Shown here piece by piece: positions 1 through 8,078 of a stretch of 26,922 nucleotides of DNA. Location: NCBI RefSeq assembly GCF_003614435.1, contig NZ_CP025549.1:1-26922 (forward strand). The letters are read 5' to 3'. Made by a program: the position numbers and the translations under genes. Below the pieces are notes generated by a model, which was given only the letters and a program-made list of their open reading frames with translations, was not told the DNA's origin and ran no database searches. This DNA comes from Mycobacterium paragordonae (GTDB lineage: Bacteria; Actinomycetota; Actinomycetes; Mycobacteriales; Mycobacteriaceae). Within the stretch, counting starts at the first letter, position 1. Each line of letters begins with the position of its first letter.

Positions 1-2
1 CG

Positions 3-197
3 GGAGCATTTGAGGCGGTGATCGTGCTGGCTGAGATTTTCCGGAAGCCTGTGGTTCTGTGCGGTTTGTGCCTGACGCGATCCGAACCCGTCGCGCGTTG
101 GATCGTCATCGGCGATGACGTGCGCCAATCAGGCCAGCTAGAAGCATCTTCTTTAGTACGCTGGTGCCAGATGTATGGGGATTTCGCATTGGTGTGA
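3..197 (+). CDS. unknown small protein, open to the left edge
   Basis: A reading frame is open from the first bases of the window to a TGA at 195-197 and encodes about 64 residues. It contains a CGLC pair (VVLCGLCLTR) and the segment ARWIVIGDDVRQ. It may continue from outside the window, or start at the GTG at position 18, which has a GAGG just upstream and would give 59 residues. It ends 23 bases before the WhiB-like gene and runs in the same direction, so the two may be co-transcribed. I do not recognise the family. The case rests on the uninterrupted frame, plausible amino-acid composition and position. A non-coding explanation is possible. Confidence 0.4.
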   Translation, partial: GAFEAVIVLAEIFRKPVVLCGLCLTRSEPVARWIVIGDDVRQSGQLEASSLVRWCQMYGDFALV

Positions 198-220
198 CGC
201 AAGTGGCAAGGGGGAAGGCG

Positions 221-541
221 ATGGCTGCGGCAGTGGCCTCATGGTCGGCACCGGTGGAGGGGTATGTGCCTTCGTGCACGGACGATCCCGAGCGCTGGAC
301 CACCACACAGCCCGACACGCAGGCCATTGCGCTGTGTGTGGCTTGTCCGCGCCGGGGGTGGTGCGCTCAGCAGGCCTATCGGGTACCTGGTGTGCAGGGG
401 CTGTGGGCCGGGGTGGTGGTGCCCGAGTCCGGGCAACGCGCCCGGGAGTTCGCGTTGCGCCGCCTGCGGGTGTTGGCCGAACGCGGCGGCTATCACGTTG
501 CCCCACGCCGGCGGGGCCGACCACGCGGCTCCCGGAACTGA
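221..541 (+). CDS. WhiB-like transcriptional regulator
   Basis: The 106-residue product has the four-cysteine pattern of WhiB proteins: Cys19, then Cys39, Cys42 and Cys48 in a C-x2-C-x5-C arrangement. In known family members these bind a 4Fe-4S cluster. It also has GVQGLWAG at about 57-64, which matches the family's G(V/I)WGG turn with one change. The C-terminus RRRGRPRGSRN is basic and resembles an AT-hook, a common DNA-binding tail in this family. An earlier GTG at 164 is in frame, but the ATG at 221 is preferred because AAGGGGGAAGG lies directly upstream. WhiB proteins usually act with the housekeeping sigma factor to control promoters. The target here is unknown; plasmid and phage copies often regulate their own element. 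Confidence 0.9.
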   Translation: MAAAVASWSAPVEGYVPSCTDDPERWTTTQPDTQAIALCVACPRRGWCAQQAYRVPGVQGLWAGVVVPESGQRAREFALRRLRVLAERGGYHVAPRRRGRPRGSRN

Positions 542-579
542 TCTCTCGCCGGGCTGCTGTGCTGCATTTGGTTTGGTGG

Positions 580-981
580 TTACATGCGGGTCATTCCGTC
601 GTGGTCATAAGAGCAAAAATCACAGGGGTCGCCGTGTTCGCTGCCGTAGTTAACGTAGCGTGCAACTTTGCTTATTACGGTGCTGGCGGTGCCGGTATCA
701 AGTACGGGCAGGGGCGTTGCGGAATTGTTGAGTGCTGCGATGCTGCGCACCAGGGCGGCAGGGTGGGTTGGGTTGTCGGTGATGTCGACGACGGGCTTCG
801 CGTCAACAAATAAGGTGTACATGTCGTGTTCGGGAAATCCGAAGTTCAATCGGAGCACCCACCACTGTCCTGATTGTTTGGCGGCGTAGGGGAAGAATTT
901 GTAGCCGGTGCGCATCCAATGTGGTTGCGCGGCTGTGTCAATCGCGAGGCGACTTTCAGCGGATTGTCCAGCGCTAGACAT
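580..981 (-). CDS. hypothetical protein
   Basis: This encodes a soluble 133-residue protein of unknown function. It has an aromatic-rich central segment (GYKFFPYAA, QWWVLRLNFGFPEHDMYTLFVD) that looks like a small beta-rich globular domain. Near the C-terminus a CDFC pair could bind metal or form a disulphide. There is no signal peptide or membrane segment. It is convergent with the WhiB-like gene, with a 38-bp gap. It lies 82 bp downstream of the HD-domain gene on the same strand and might be the second gene of that transcript. No strong ribosome site is visible before the ATG. I do not recognise the family. Confidence 0.6.
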   Translation of the reverse strand: MSSAGQSAESRLAIDTAAQPHWMRTGYKFFPYAAKQSGQWWVLRLNFGFPEHDMYTLFVDAKPVVDITDNPTHPAALVRSIAALNNSATPLPVLDTGTASTVISKVARYVNYGSEHGDPCDFCSYDHDGMTRM

Positions 982-1063
982 GTTTTGATTCTAGTCCTGA
1001 TATGGCTAGCTGGTGGTGTGCGGCGTGTTGGCGGCGCCGAGGTGAGGTTCGTGTTATTTCGCA

Positions 1064-1750
1064 CTACTGCGAGTTGGATGCGCCGGAGGCTGGCGCTGTC
1101 GTTGACCCGGTGAGGTGGTGGAGTTCGGTGTGCAGGTTGGTATGAGCTTGCGCTGTCCAGCTCGCGTGGGCGGTAGGGGTGCGATACAAAGCAGGCGCTT
1201 CAAGTAAAGCGTGCAGAATTTTTGAGCGTCCTTCCCGGAACGCGTCGTCGCTGAGGTGGGCGTATTCAGCGCGGATAGCGTTGGTGTAGTTGGCATAGCG
1301 GTCTGGTGGTGCGGCCAGGATCGCGAGATCGGCGTCGCATAACGTTTCACCGTTGTAATCATCAGGAGCGGGATCGTGGTGGGCGGTCAGCCGGATCAAG
1401 CGGGCCACCTCGCCAATCAGTGCCGGCGGTAACCGCAGTGCGCTCATGTCGTGTTCTGCGCGGCGGGCGCTGTTGTGTTCGTCGTTGGGTTGGCCGCGGT
1501 AGACGATGTCGTGATACCAGGCGGCGAAACGCACAGCATTAGCATCGGATGCGTGTGCGGCGAGTTCGTCGACGCAGCACAACACATCGCGCAGGTGGGT
1601 GATGTTGTGATAGCGCCGGTGAGGTTCGTCCCACCCGGTAAGTACGGCCCGGCAAATATCGTCAGCGTATTGTGAAGCGCCATTGCAGGTGGCGACGAGG
1701 GTTCGCCACTGCACTATCAGGTTAGCGGTTTGGCGAGAGTCGGTAGTCAC
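1064..1750 (-). CDS. HD-domain phosphohydrolase (COG4339-type)
   Basis: The 228-residue product matches the predicted metal-dependent HD phosphohydrolases. It has RRYHNITHL (His48, His52), then AAWYHDIVY with the defining His80-Asp81 pair, a downstream helix with TAHH, and a CDADLAIL segment (Asp139/Asp141) in the position of the final metal ligand. The length is usual for the group. The GTG start has GAAAGG upstream. Proteins of this group are usually annotated only as predicted hydrolases, and the physiological substrate is unknown. The last 15 or so residues are Ser/Thr/Ala rich and probably disordered. About 230 bp without a supported gene separate it from the WXG-motif protein upstream. 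Confidence 0.85.
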   Translation of the reverse strand: MTTDSRQTANLIVQWRTLVATCNGASQYADDICRAVLTGWDEPHRRYHNITHLRDVLCCVDELAAHASDANAVRFAAWYHDIVYRGQPNDEHNSARRAEHDMSALRLPPALIGEVARLIRLTAHHDPAPDDYNGETLCDADLAILAAPPDRYANYTNAIRAEYAHLSDDAFREGRSKILHALLEAPALYRTPTAHASWTAQAHTNLHTELHHLTGSTTAPASGASNSQ

Positions 1751-1984
1751 TACTAGCTGCCTTTCTGGTGAAAATGGTGGCCAGGCAGTCCGCTATGAAA
1801 TACTCGATTGGGTCAAAGTGGTTGTGTAACTCGGCTTTACGGCGTCCGCCCTAAGTCAATTCTGAGATTCAAGGAGGCGGCTTGAGTCTCCCCGATACGG
1901 TCAGGCAGACGCTGAAGCGGCAGACTCGGATTGCCCTGGGCAGCGCAACGGGTGGTTTGGGTTAAGCAAGTTTTGTCCGGCCCA

Positions 1985-3247
1985 TCACCATTGCGGCATG
2001 CCCGGCTCTGGAAATGGCCGCATGATTCCTCCCCCACCTCCTCCCCGGGCTCCTCCAGCCCCGCCTCCTCCTCCGAGGGTTCCGCCTGCCCCGGCGTTCG
2101 GGCCGACACCGCCTGCTCGTGGGCTGCCGGTGCCGCCTTCGGGTCCCGTTGGTCCGCCACGGCCTGCGGCTGGCGGTTCAAGGCGTGGTTCGGCGGCAGG
2201 AGCTCCCTCAATAGGCGCTGAAGGGCGCACCGGCGGTAGTGGGGGTGGGCGCTGGGGATCGATTCCCATCGAGTCATTCACGCTGGCTCTGCTACGAGTA
2301 GAGCTGTCGATGATGGCGTTGTAGAGGTTGTTGCCGACGAGACCCTTTGCTTGATTCTTAGCGATGATCTGCTCGTAAGTCATGTTGGGCTCGGAGGCGG
2401 CTAGCTCGGCGGCGCGGGTGCGGTTGCTCATGAGATCCCGAACCCAGGTTCGCAGCGAATTGCGTTGATCGAACATGATTTTTGCGCGCTGTTCAGGGTT
2501 GAGGCCTAGTTGGGTGAGCCGCTCGTTAAGTTGCCGCATATTCAGTTCACCCTGGGTGTAGACGGCGCGTGCTTCGTCGTTTGATAGTGATCCCGGCTGG
2601 TAGTCGGGCAAGCCCAAATCGGCGGCGGGATTAGGCGTGGGTTGGGCGGGGTCTTGTTTCCAGTGGCGATCGACGGTTTGGATGCGCGCGCGACGACTGA
2701 AGTGGGGAGCGGTCGGGCCGAAGTTAGCTGCGTTGCTGATCGCCGATTGCGCATCGCGAATCTGTTGGGCCACCTGATTTTCGGCAGACCACCACTCTTG
2801 GGCCGATTCTTTGAGTTCAGCGGCGGCCGCGGCAACAACTTTATTGTTCGCGTCGGCGGTTTCCTGGCTGGTGCCTGCCGGCGGGGTGTAGGTGATCGAG
2901 AGGTCCTCGTTGACCGTGACTCCCGGTGAAGCTTCGGCGTTGGCGATGATCTGTTGGGCGTTGCTCAGCGGCGGCATCAATGTTGAAGTGACCGTGTTAC
3001 GGATTTGCGTGGTGGCGCGCTCCACGCAGGCACGCAAACTGGCGACCGCTCGGTAATCCTGACCGGCGCGGGTTTGAGTTGCCTCGGCGGTCATTCCTTC
3101 CCAAGACGAGCCCCCTGGGCGCTGGGTGTATCTGTTGTATGTTTCGGCTTGCTGGTCAAGTGTGTCGATGGTCCGGAGCCAGTCATCAAGCAGATCCAGC
3201 ACCCTGTGAGGGTTGGTGCTAAGGATCTGGGACTTCGTCGGTGTCAA
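1985..3247 (-). CDS. WXG-motif protein with Gly/Pro-rich tail, putative type VII substrate
   Basis: The 420-residue product starts with a helical region carrying a WEG (W-x-G) turn at 49-51 (SSWEGMTAEA), the placement seen in WXG100-like ESX substrates. Long Ala/Gln-rich helices follow to about 190. A charged helical domain spans about 230-330 (EARAVYTQGELNMRQLNERL; KIMFDQRNSLRTWVRDLM; IIDSSTRSRASVN). A PPPLPPVRP proline stretch and a long Gly/Pro tail with runs of glycine come next. I do not recognise the charged domain; it may be an effector domain, but no catalytic motif is evident. The TTG start follows GAGGAAGCCGAAGG, which overlaps the stop of the EspC-like gene 12 bp upstream, so the two are translationally linked. 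Partner and export route are inferred. Confidence 0.75.
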   Translation of the reverse strand: MTPTKSQILSTNPHRVLDLLDDWLRTIDTLDQQAETYNRYTQRPGGSSWEGMTAEATQTRAGQDYRAVASLRACVERATTQIRNTVTSTLMPPLSNAQQIIANAEASPGVTVNEDLSITYTPPAGTSQETADANNKVVAAAAAELKESAQEWWSAENQVAQQIRDAQSAISNAANFGPTAPHFSRRARIQTVDRHWKQDPAQPTPNPAADLGLPDYQPGSLSNDEARAVYTQGELNMRQLNERLTQLGLNPEQRAKIMFDQRNSLRTWVRDLMSNRTRAAELAASEPNMTYEQIIAKNQAKGLVGNNLYNAIIDSSTRSRASVNDSMGIDPQRPPPLPPVRPSAPIEGAPAAEPRLEPPAAGRGGPTGPEGGTGSPRAGGVGPNAGAGGTLGGGGGAGGARGGGGGGIMRPFPEPGMPQW

Positions 3248-3259
3248 CCTTCGGCTTCC

Positions 3260-3574
3260 TCACGCCAGGGTGGCGGCTGACGGTGGCATGGGGACACTAT
3301 TGCTCGCCCCCGGTGGTTGCTCATCGGAAGTCAGAAATCCTAGGCGGGCGTCCTCGACCATCTGAGCGACTTTGGTGAGCTGGTCGGCCACCGCCCGTCT
3401 CACTGCTGGCAGCGTGGTTGCCGACATCTCATGGGCAGCCGCTAGCGACGGCACCATGTCCTGGTTCTTATCAAGGAGATGCCCCGGAATGCCTGCCTTG
3501 ACCTGCTCAGCAAGCTCGCGAAGCTGTGGCAGCAATCGACTCAACGCATCCAGATCAACGCGGAGATGATCCAC
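3260..3574 (-). CDS. EspC-like small protein (PF10824-type), putative type VII partner
   Basis: The 104-residue product opens with an N-terminal pattern typical of the EspC/DUF2580 group of ESX-associated proteins (MDHLRVDLDALSRLLPQLR). It has two predicted helical stretches and ends ARLGFLTSDE. The F-x3-D there resembles the Y-x3-D/E secretion signal of type VII substrates, with Phe in place of Tyr. The second of two adjacent GTG codons is chosen because GGGAGAGG lies six bases upstream; the frame itself is open to 3610. It immediately precedes the 420-residue WXG-motif protein, the same order as in the 6483-6833/4801-6444 pair. Family assignment is by pattern only and should be tested with a profile search. 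Confidence 0.65.
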   Translation of the reverse strand: MDHLRVDLDALSRLLPQLRELAEQVKAGIPGHLLDKNQDMVPSLAAAHEMSATTLPAVRRAVADQLTKVAQMVEDARLGFLTSDEQPPGASNSVPMPPSAATLA

Positions 3575-3804
3575 CACTTTCCTCTCCCCCAGGTAGACGC
3601 CTATCCCCACAACTCTTTAACGGGTCGTAGTTGGGTTGATCCTACCTAGGCCGCGGGCAGCTGGAACCATCTTGAGCAGCGCAGATGATCTCATCGGCGA
3701 TGCGCCCGATCATGTCAAGTATTAGGCAGCGGCCAGCCGCCGGACCCCAGTCAATGCTCAGCGTCTGACCCGAGGGGATGATCCCACGCGTACGGCGGGT
3801 AAGT

Positions 3805-3846
3805 GTCTCAGTTCTAAAGAAACGAAAGTGATCAGATCTTGTCTCA
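3805..3846 (+). repeat. dispersed 45-bp intergenic repeat, copy A
   Basis: This copy begins GTCTCA at 3805, has GATCAG at 3830 and ends TGTCTCA at 3846. The offsets of 25 and 36 bases are identical to copy B. Directly to the right, GAGAAACGAGG at 3858-3868 resembles the inner half of copy D, so this site may be partly duplicated. It lies 230 bp upstream of the EspC-like gene at 3574 and 3' of the gene at 3888-4250. Confidence 0.75.
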
Positions 3847-3887
3847 CCACGAGCGGCTGAGAAACGAGGGCGTGGTCGTTAAATTAA

Positions 3888-4250
3888 TCAGTCTTCGTCT
3901 TGCTCTGCGAGCCTGCGGCGATGAAATGCCCATTGATGCTGTATCTGTCGGCGGCAGTCATCCTCGATTCGTTGTCTTGGCTCGGCCGGGACGTGCTTGC
4001 CGTGTTCGGGGTGCTCGTCGAGCCAGTCGATGATTTTTTCGTTCACCATCGCGTGGTAGCGGGCGCGGAACGCCTCGGCGTCAGGGTCTTCCGGTTTTGA
4101 CCGGGTTTCCTGGTTGGCCGCTTCGTTGTCTGGTTCGGGGATGTCGTCGATGTTCTTGCCCAGCAGGCGGGCCAACTCGTGACGCTCGGGCACGATGCCG
4201 GTCCGCAGCGCTTGTTGCATCAGGGGGTGCAGGTGCAAAATGTCAGTCAC
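3888..4250 (-). CDS. hypothetical small acidic protein
   Basis: The 120-residue protein is rich in Glu, Asp, His and Arg, with no signal peptide or membrane segment. It has an acidic disordered-looking middle (DIPEPDNEAANQE) and an amphipathic helical C-terminal half (FRARYHAMVNEKIIDWLDEH). It begins with GTG 14 bp after the lipoprotein stop and is the last gene of the four-gene run that starts at 6833. In that position it could be a cytoplasmic chaperone or immunity-type protein for the secreted products, but nothing in its sequence shows this. I do not recognise the family. Confidence 0.6.
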   Translation of the reverse strand: MTDILHLHPLMQQALRTGIVPERHELARLLGKNIDDIPEPDNEAANQETRSKPEDPDAEAFRARYHAMVNEKIIDWLDEHPEHGKHVPAEPRQRIEDDCRRQIQHQWAFHRRRLAEQDED

Positions 4251-4264
4251 GTCGAGGCCCGCAC

Positions 4265-4804
4265 TCAGACTTTAGGTATCCAGCCCGACCACGAGGGCGA
4301 CAACACAAAACCCCGCCCCTGCGGGTCCTTACATGCGGTCATCCTTTTGTCGTCCACCCCGCAAATCACCCCACTTAGCGTGATGGAATGAAATGGAGGA
4401 AGCGTCTTTACCTGCTGACCATGAACAACACCTGATACCGGTCCTTCATTGGTCTGCTTCAATCCTGTGTCGGTACCGATCCAATTCACCCCGCTGCCCT
4501 CAGCAGGCGGAATGCCCGGCAAGTTATTTCCCCTACATTGGGCTGCTCCGATAGGAAAGTTGCAGGTAATGCCGTCGGGGGTGAGGAAGTAAATCTCTGA
4601 ACTGGGATGTCCTGGGGTGGTCATGTCGATGCGGTAGTCGGCGATGTTGACTGGTGTGTAGCCGCTGAGGTCGGGGAATTTTGAGGGCTCGGCGTGTGCG
4701 GTGCATCCGCTGAGCACAGCGACGACAACCGCACCAGCGGCGATAAGTGTCTTGCCGGTCATGTCTGTCCATTCGACGCTGGCGGCGGTATCGGCGGCGG
4801 TCAT
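4265..4804 (-). CDS. putative lipoprotein
   Basis: A hydrophobic stretch ([11 protein letters not shown]) ends in the lipobox LSGC, so the protein should be lipidated on Cys34 (Cys20 if the inner start is used) and anchored outside the membrane. The mature part is about 145 residues and contains three further cysteines that could form disulphides (ITCNF, AAQCRG, VICGV; also TACKD). It ends with a WIPKV motif. Mature regions of this style are common in mycobacterial lipoproteins, but I cannot name the family. The ATG at 4804 overlaps the stop of the upstream WXG-DUF4185 gene by four bases. An internal ATG at 4762 would give a more typical short signal peptide. It is the third gene of the run from 6833. 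Confidence 0.75.
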   Translation of the reverse strand: MTAADTAASVEWTDMTGKTLIAAGAVVVAVLSGCTAHAEPSKFPDLSGYTPVNIADYRIDMTTPGHPSSEIYFLTPDGITCNFPIGAAQCRGNNLPGIPPAEGSGVNWIGTDTGLKQTNEGPVSGVVHGQQVKTLPPFHSITLSGVICGVDDKRMTACKDPQGRGFVLSPSWSGWIPKV

Positions 4805-6444
4805 TGGTTGGGGTTCACTTGGAATTGCTCGACGGTGTAGGGGATGCCCGGGTTGGCTGGTGTGGTGTTCCATTGGCTGACCAGAATCCTCATGTTGTCC
4901 AGTGTCGCACCGGGCATGATGTAGCCCCCGTAGTTCTGTGGAACCGCGCCTGGCTCACCCCATGGGCCACCCGCGGCCACGACAGTGACCTGACCACGGC
5001 CATTGTCGAATATTTGGGTGGGAAGCCCGCTGCCCACATGCACTTCGGTGTTCCCTGCGCTGCCGTTGAACCCAGAAAGTACTGGTTTTCCCCCAAGTTC
5101 GCGGAAGCTGAGCTCTCCGAAGTTGTCGCCGCTCAGACGTAGGGCTTGTTGTGCGGAGGTTTCTCCTGCTTGGCCCCACCCGGTGCCGGTCCAGGGTTGC
5201 CAGGCGTTGCGGTCGGTGATGTGGTCGGGGTCGACGCGGTACATGGTGACGCCTTGGTGGCGGTCGAAGCCGTCGGCGGCGATGTAGATGGTGCCGTCTT
5301 TTCCTTGGTAGCCGCTGATCTGGGTGGGTGCCTTGATGGGGTCGCTGACCCGGGGCGGCTCTCCAGGTATGCCGGCGGTGGGGTTGGTGATCGAGGCCCA
5401 GGGTTTGTAGCTGGCCTCGATGGGTTTCCAGCCGCCGGCGGGGTTGTTGGTGACTTCGACGAGCCAGGAGCCGCCTTTGGGTGCCAGGCCTTCGTTGGTA
5501 TTGGTGCCGACGACCATCATGTAGGTCCTGCCGTCGCGGGTGGTGACACTGCCCGCGGGTAAGGCGTTGTTGGCTCCGGCGTCTTTGGCCGCCTGGGGCA
5601 GCGGGAATAGCACATTGGCGCCGTCGGGGCCGGTCAACGGTGCGCCGAAATGAGCGCGGCCCTGCGCATCAAAGGTGACCGGCACCGCCACTGAGGGAAA
5701 GTGTTGTCCTTCGCCCATCCGGTTGCCGCGATAGGAGTCCCCCAGGACGGCTACGTATTGCCCGTTAGGCAGTTGGATAATCTCGCCTAAGTCCGCTGCC
5801 CCGATGCCGGGAATGTTGGCGCCGGTCCCGGCGACCGGGCCGAGGTTGGCCACCTGCCCACGGGCGAGTCCGGGCGGCAGGACCAGCGGGGTGCCCGCGC
5901 CGGTCAGCGCGGCGGTCGCGTTGTTGATCGCGGCGGCTGTGTCGGCGTCGGCGGTACCCAGTGCATCGGCGAGGCGCTGCAAGTTGCCGGTCTCGGTGGC
6001 GGCTTCGTTGGCACGTTGGGCTTGCAGCGCGTTGATCGCGGAGTCGTCGAGGCCCATCAGCGTGGCGAGCTTTTTGGCGGCGGCGTAGTCGTAGGTGTCG
6101 GTGACCACCCAGTCTTCGGACACCGCGAAATGGTCGGCTTCCAAGCCCTGGGCTTTGGCCTTGAGCCCATCGATTATGGGCTGCATGGTGTCCCTACCGT
6201 TTTCGTAGGCATCGGCCAGCGCATTCATGTCGGCGGCGACGATACGGTCCTGGGTCAACTCTCGGTCGGCGCGAACCGCAGCGGCGTCCCTGGCCTGCCC
6301 TTGCCAGTCGAAGTCGTGCACCGTGTTGTGGACCCGCTCCCCAGAGCTGGCCAGCTTGGTTGCAGTTTCGCGCAATGGCGTGGCCATGTCACCGAGGGCG
6401 TTGGCGTTGGCTTTGTACACGGTGCTCTTTTGCGGGCGGCTCAC
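4801..6444 (-). CDS. WXG-motif/DUF4185 fusion protein, putative type VII substrate
   Basis: The 547-residue product joins two parts. Residues 1 to about 100 are helical with a WQG (W-x-G) turn at 47-49 ([13 protein letters not shown]), like WXG100 ESX proteins. More Ala-rich helices reach about 190, followed by a Pro/Gly linker. From about 215 to the end it matches the DUF4185 type: [16 protein letters not shown], then repeated beta-strand segments with [15 protein letters not shown] and [12 protein letters not shown], consistent with a beta-propeller-like fold. DUF4185 proteins are often extracytoplasmic and their reaction is not established. The GTG start has AGGTGGG upstream. It sits 38 bp after the EspC-like gene and overlaps the lipoprotein gene by four bases. 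Confidence 0.85.
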   Translation of the reverse strand: MSRPQKSTVYKANANALGDMATPLRETATKLASSGERVHNTVHDFDWQGQARDAAAVRADRELTQDRIVAADMNALADAYENGRDTMQPIIDGLKAKAQGLEADHFAVSEDWVVTDTYDYAAAKKLATLMGLDDSAINALQAQRANEAATETGNLQRLADALGTADADTAAAINNATAALTGAGTPLVLPPGLARGQVANLGPVAGTGANIPGIGAADLGEIIQLPNGQYVAVLGDSYRGNRMGEGQHFPSVAVPVTFDAQGRAHFGAPLTGPDGANVLFPLPQAAKDAGANNALPAGSVTTRDGRTYMMVVGTNTNEGLAPKGGSWLVEVTNNPAGGWKPIEASYKPWASITNPTAGIPGEPPRVSDPIKAPTQISGYQGKDGTIYIAADGFDRHQGVTMYRVDPDHITDRNAWQPWTGTGWGQAGETSAQQALRLSGDNFGELSFRELGGKPVLSGFNGSAGNTEVHVGSGLPTQIFDNGRGQVTVVAAGGPWGEPGAVPQNYGGYIMPGATLDNMRILVSQWNTTPANPGIPYTVEQFQVNPNQ

Positions 6445-6482
6445 TTACGCCCACCTGCACGAGACGATCAGGCCGGGCATGT

Positions 6483-6833
6483 CTAGTGCCGGGATAGGTT
6501 CATCTCGCCCATCGCGGTCAGCCCCTCACCGACGTGCTGGGACATCCACGGCGGCTTCACTAACCCCGGCGTCACGAGGTCCGCGATCTCGAAGGTGTCA
6601 GCCGTCTGCCGAAGCAGTGCCGCCATCAGCTCAAACCGCCCACCAGCCACCTTGAGCGCCGACACCACCGCATCATGGGCCGCTGCCAGCACCCCGGCCG
6701 TGGCAAACCCGGTCAATCCGGCCATCGCCGCCGTCGCGTCTGGTACCGCCAACCCCGCTACCGTGGCCTTTTCCGCGTCGATGCTGCCCGCACCACTACG
6801 CAGATTGGCCGGGTTAACCTGCAGAATCGTCAT
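6483..6833 (-). CDS. EspC-like small protein (PF10824-type), putative type VII partner
   Basis: The 116-residue product begins MTILQVNPANLRSGAGSIDA, the Leu/Val-x-Val opening with following helix found in EspC-like ESX proteins. It continues with an Ala-rich helical hairpin and contains ADTFEIAD. This F-x3-D occupies the place of the Y-x3-D secretion signal, with Phe instead of Tyr. The start at 6833 is chosen over the longer frame to 6860 because the domain begins there and GAGCGGGG lies upstream. It is the first gene of a run continuing with the WXG-DUF4185 protein, a lipoprotein and a small acidic protein. By analogy with EspA/EspC pairs it may be co-exported with its larger neighbour. That is inference. 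Confidence 0.75.
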   Translation of the reverse strand: MTILQVNPANLRSGAGSIDAEKATVAGLAVPDATAAMAGLTGFATAGVLAAAHDAVVSALKVAGGRFELMAALLRQTADTFEIADLVTPGLVKPPWMSQHVGEGLTAMGEMNLSRH

Positions 6834-6928
6834 CGCACCCCGCTCACGATCGGTCCACACACCAGCCCAATCGTATGGGGCGACAGGGACCTAAATTTGC
6901 GCGCACTCCTCACCACCGACACCCGTAG

Positions 6929-6970
6929 GTCTCGTTTGTAGAGAATTAGGAGTGATCAGATCCCGTCTCA
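6929..6970 (+). repeat. dispersed 45-bp intergenic repeat, copy B
   Basis: GTCTCG at 6929, GATCAG at 6954 and GTCTCA at 6965 reproduce the spacing of copy A exactly. The inner dyad is degenerate here (CTCGTTTGT against AATTAGGAG). The copy lies 96 bp upstream of the EspC-like gene at 6833 and close to the 23-bp tandem repeat. Confidence 0.75.
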
Positions 6971-6997
6971 CGGGTCGCTGGGTTGGCAGCAGCCCTA

Positions 6998-7043
6998 TAT
7001 CCCTAGGGAAGGATAGGACGTATCCCTAGGGAAGGATAGGACG
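6998..7043. repeat. perfect 23-bp tandem duplication
   Basis: Positions 6998-7020 and 7021-7043 are identical. Each unit contains the palindrome TCCCTAGGGA and, around it, TATCC paired with GGATA, so each can fold into a short hairpin. The array lies just after the stop of the 7060-7812 gene (minus strand) and upstream of the EspC-like gene at 6833. A transcription terminator, an operator pair or a recent slippage duplication would all fit. Confidence 0.85.
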
Positions 7044-7059
7044 CAACCCCCGGTAGATT

Positions 7060-7812
7060 TCATGGCGGGGCGGGGTTGAGGGTGTCGCTGTCAGCGGTGA
7101 TGCCTGCGGTGACGTTGAGCGGCATTGTTTCCAGGTCTGAGTTGGTCGTTAGCTGTTCAATGCAGGCTTGCGAGGCGCCGAGATAGGTGCTGTCGAGGTC
7201 GATTTCGGTGGCCACACACCAGGCGTGATCATCGGGCCACCACAGGTTGACGGAGCGGTGCGACGAGTAGTGGGTATCGGTACTTACTGACTGGGAGGCT
7301 GCGGCGATGGGGCCGTGAGCTAGATAATAGTCACGCCCGGGGAGCGCGAAGGTCGGTCGGTCATGAAATGCCTGGTCAAGGTCACCGAAACCGGACCATA
7401 CGGCAAACCAGCAGTGATCAGCGTTCGTGGTATGCCGCGATAGCGTGCGGGCTAGCGATGCGGCCGTAGCGGGAGGCAGCGTTCCCACCGCCGGTGCTGT
7501 GTCGAAGAGACCGGGCTGGCTGTCGTGGTACTCCACGACGTATCGCGATGCGTAGCCGATTAGGCGGGTGAACTGCATTCGTGGGTGGACAATTTTGTGG
7601 TTAGCGCGGGCGATCTCGGCCCAACTCACCAGTTTCGGCTCGGCGCCGTCGTGGTTGTAGGCGGGGTGCAACACCCGGGCGTAAGCGGCGAAGGTGGCTG
7701 GGATTAGCGACCCAACGTTGTCTGCAAAGCCGCACACGCTTTCAGTCAGCCACTGCGCCCGGCCGAGATCATCGACGACGTCCAAACCGCCCACCGCAAC
7801 CATGTCTTTCAC
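7060..7812 (-). CDS. hypothetical actinobacterial protein with C-terminal WP-D-x-AW motif
   Basis: The 250-residue soluble protein has the features of an unnamed family frequent in actinobacteria: a central HCWFAVWSGFGDL segment, ALPGRDYYLAHGP, and a conserved-looking C-terminal region LWWPDDHAWCVATEIDLDST followed by a Leu-rich helix. No catalytic motif, signal peptide or membrane segment is visible. The function is unknown. The frame opens at GTG 7812; an ATG three codons later is an equal candidate. Repeat copies C and B flank the gene on its 5' and 3' sides, so it stands alone as a one-gene cassette between two copies. The remnant at 8941-9189 has a related C-terminal pattern. Confidence 0.75.
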   Translation of the reverse strand: MKDMVAVGGLDVVDDLGRAQWLTESVCGFADNVGSLIPATFAAYARVLHPAYNHDGAEPKLVSWAEIARANHKIVHPRMQFTRLIGYASRYVVEYHDSQPGLFDTAPAVGTLPPATAASLARTLSRHTTNADHCWFAVWSGFGDLDQAFHDRPTFALPGRDYYLAHGPIAAASQSVSTDTHYSSHRSVNLWWPDDHAWCVATEIDLDSTYLGASQACIEQLTTNSDLETMPLNVTAGITADSDTLNPAPP

Positions 7813-7844
7813 CGTAAAGGCATCGCGAGCAAGAACGCACAGTG

Positions 7845-7885
7845 GTCTCGTTACTAAAGATCCGGGGTCGATCAGTTCTGTCTCA
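7845..7885 (+). repeat. dispersed 45-bp intergenic repeat, copy C
   Basis: GTCTCG at 7845 and GATCAG at 7870 keep the 25-base offset. GTCTCA follows at 7880, one base closer than in A and B. It lies 33 bp upstream of the gene starting at 7812, so in this place it overlaps the likely promoter region. Confidence 0.7.
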
Positions 7886-8078
7886 TCACGGGCGTATTTG
7901 TATGAGCTGGAACGATGGCGATGTGACCGAACGGCCCGCCCAGATCTCTGTCGAACGTACTCGCGCCCAACGCAATTGACGCGCTGTCTGACTACGCACC
8001 ACTACGGTTAAGGATGGGTCGTCGTGCGACAATGTCCGTGCAGTCAAGGCAACGGATCGATGGCGCGCCCGAAAGGAA

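Noticed and set aside
1837..2277. Minus-strand 146-residue frame
   Set aside because: Mostly antisense-frame reading of the Gly/Pro tail of the WXG protein, with no ribosome site and low-complexity composition.
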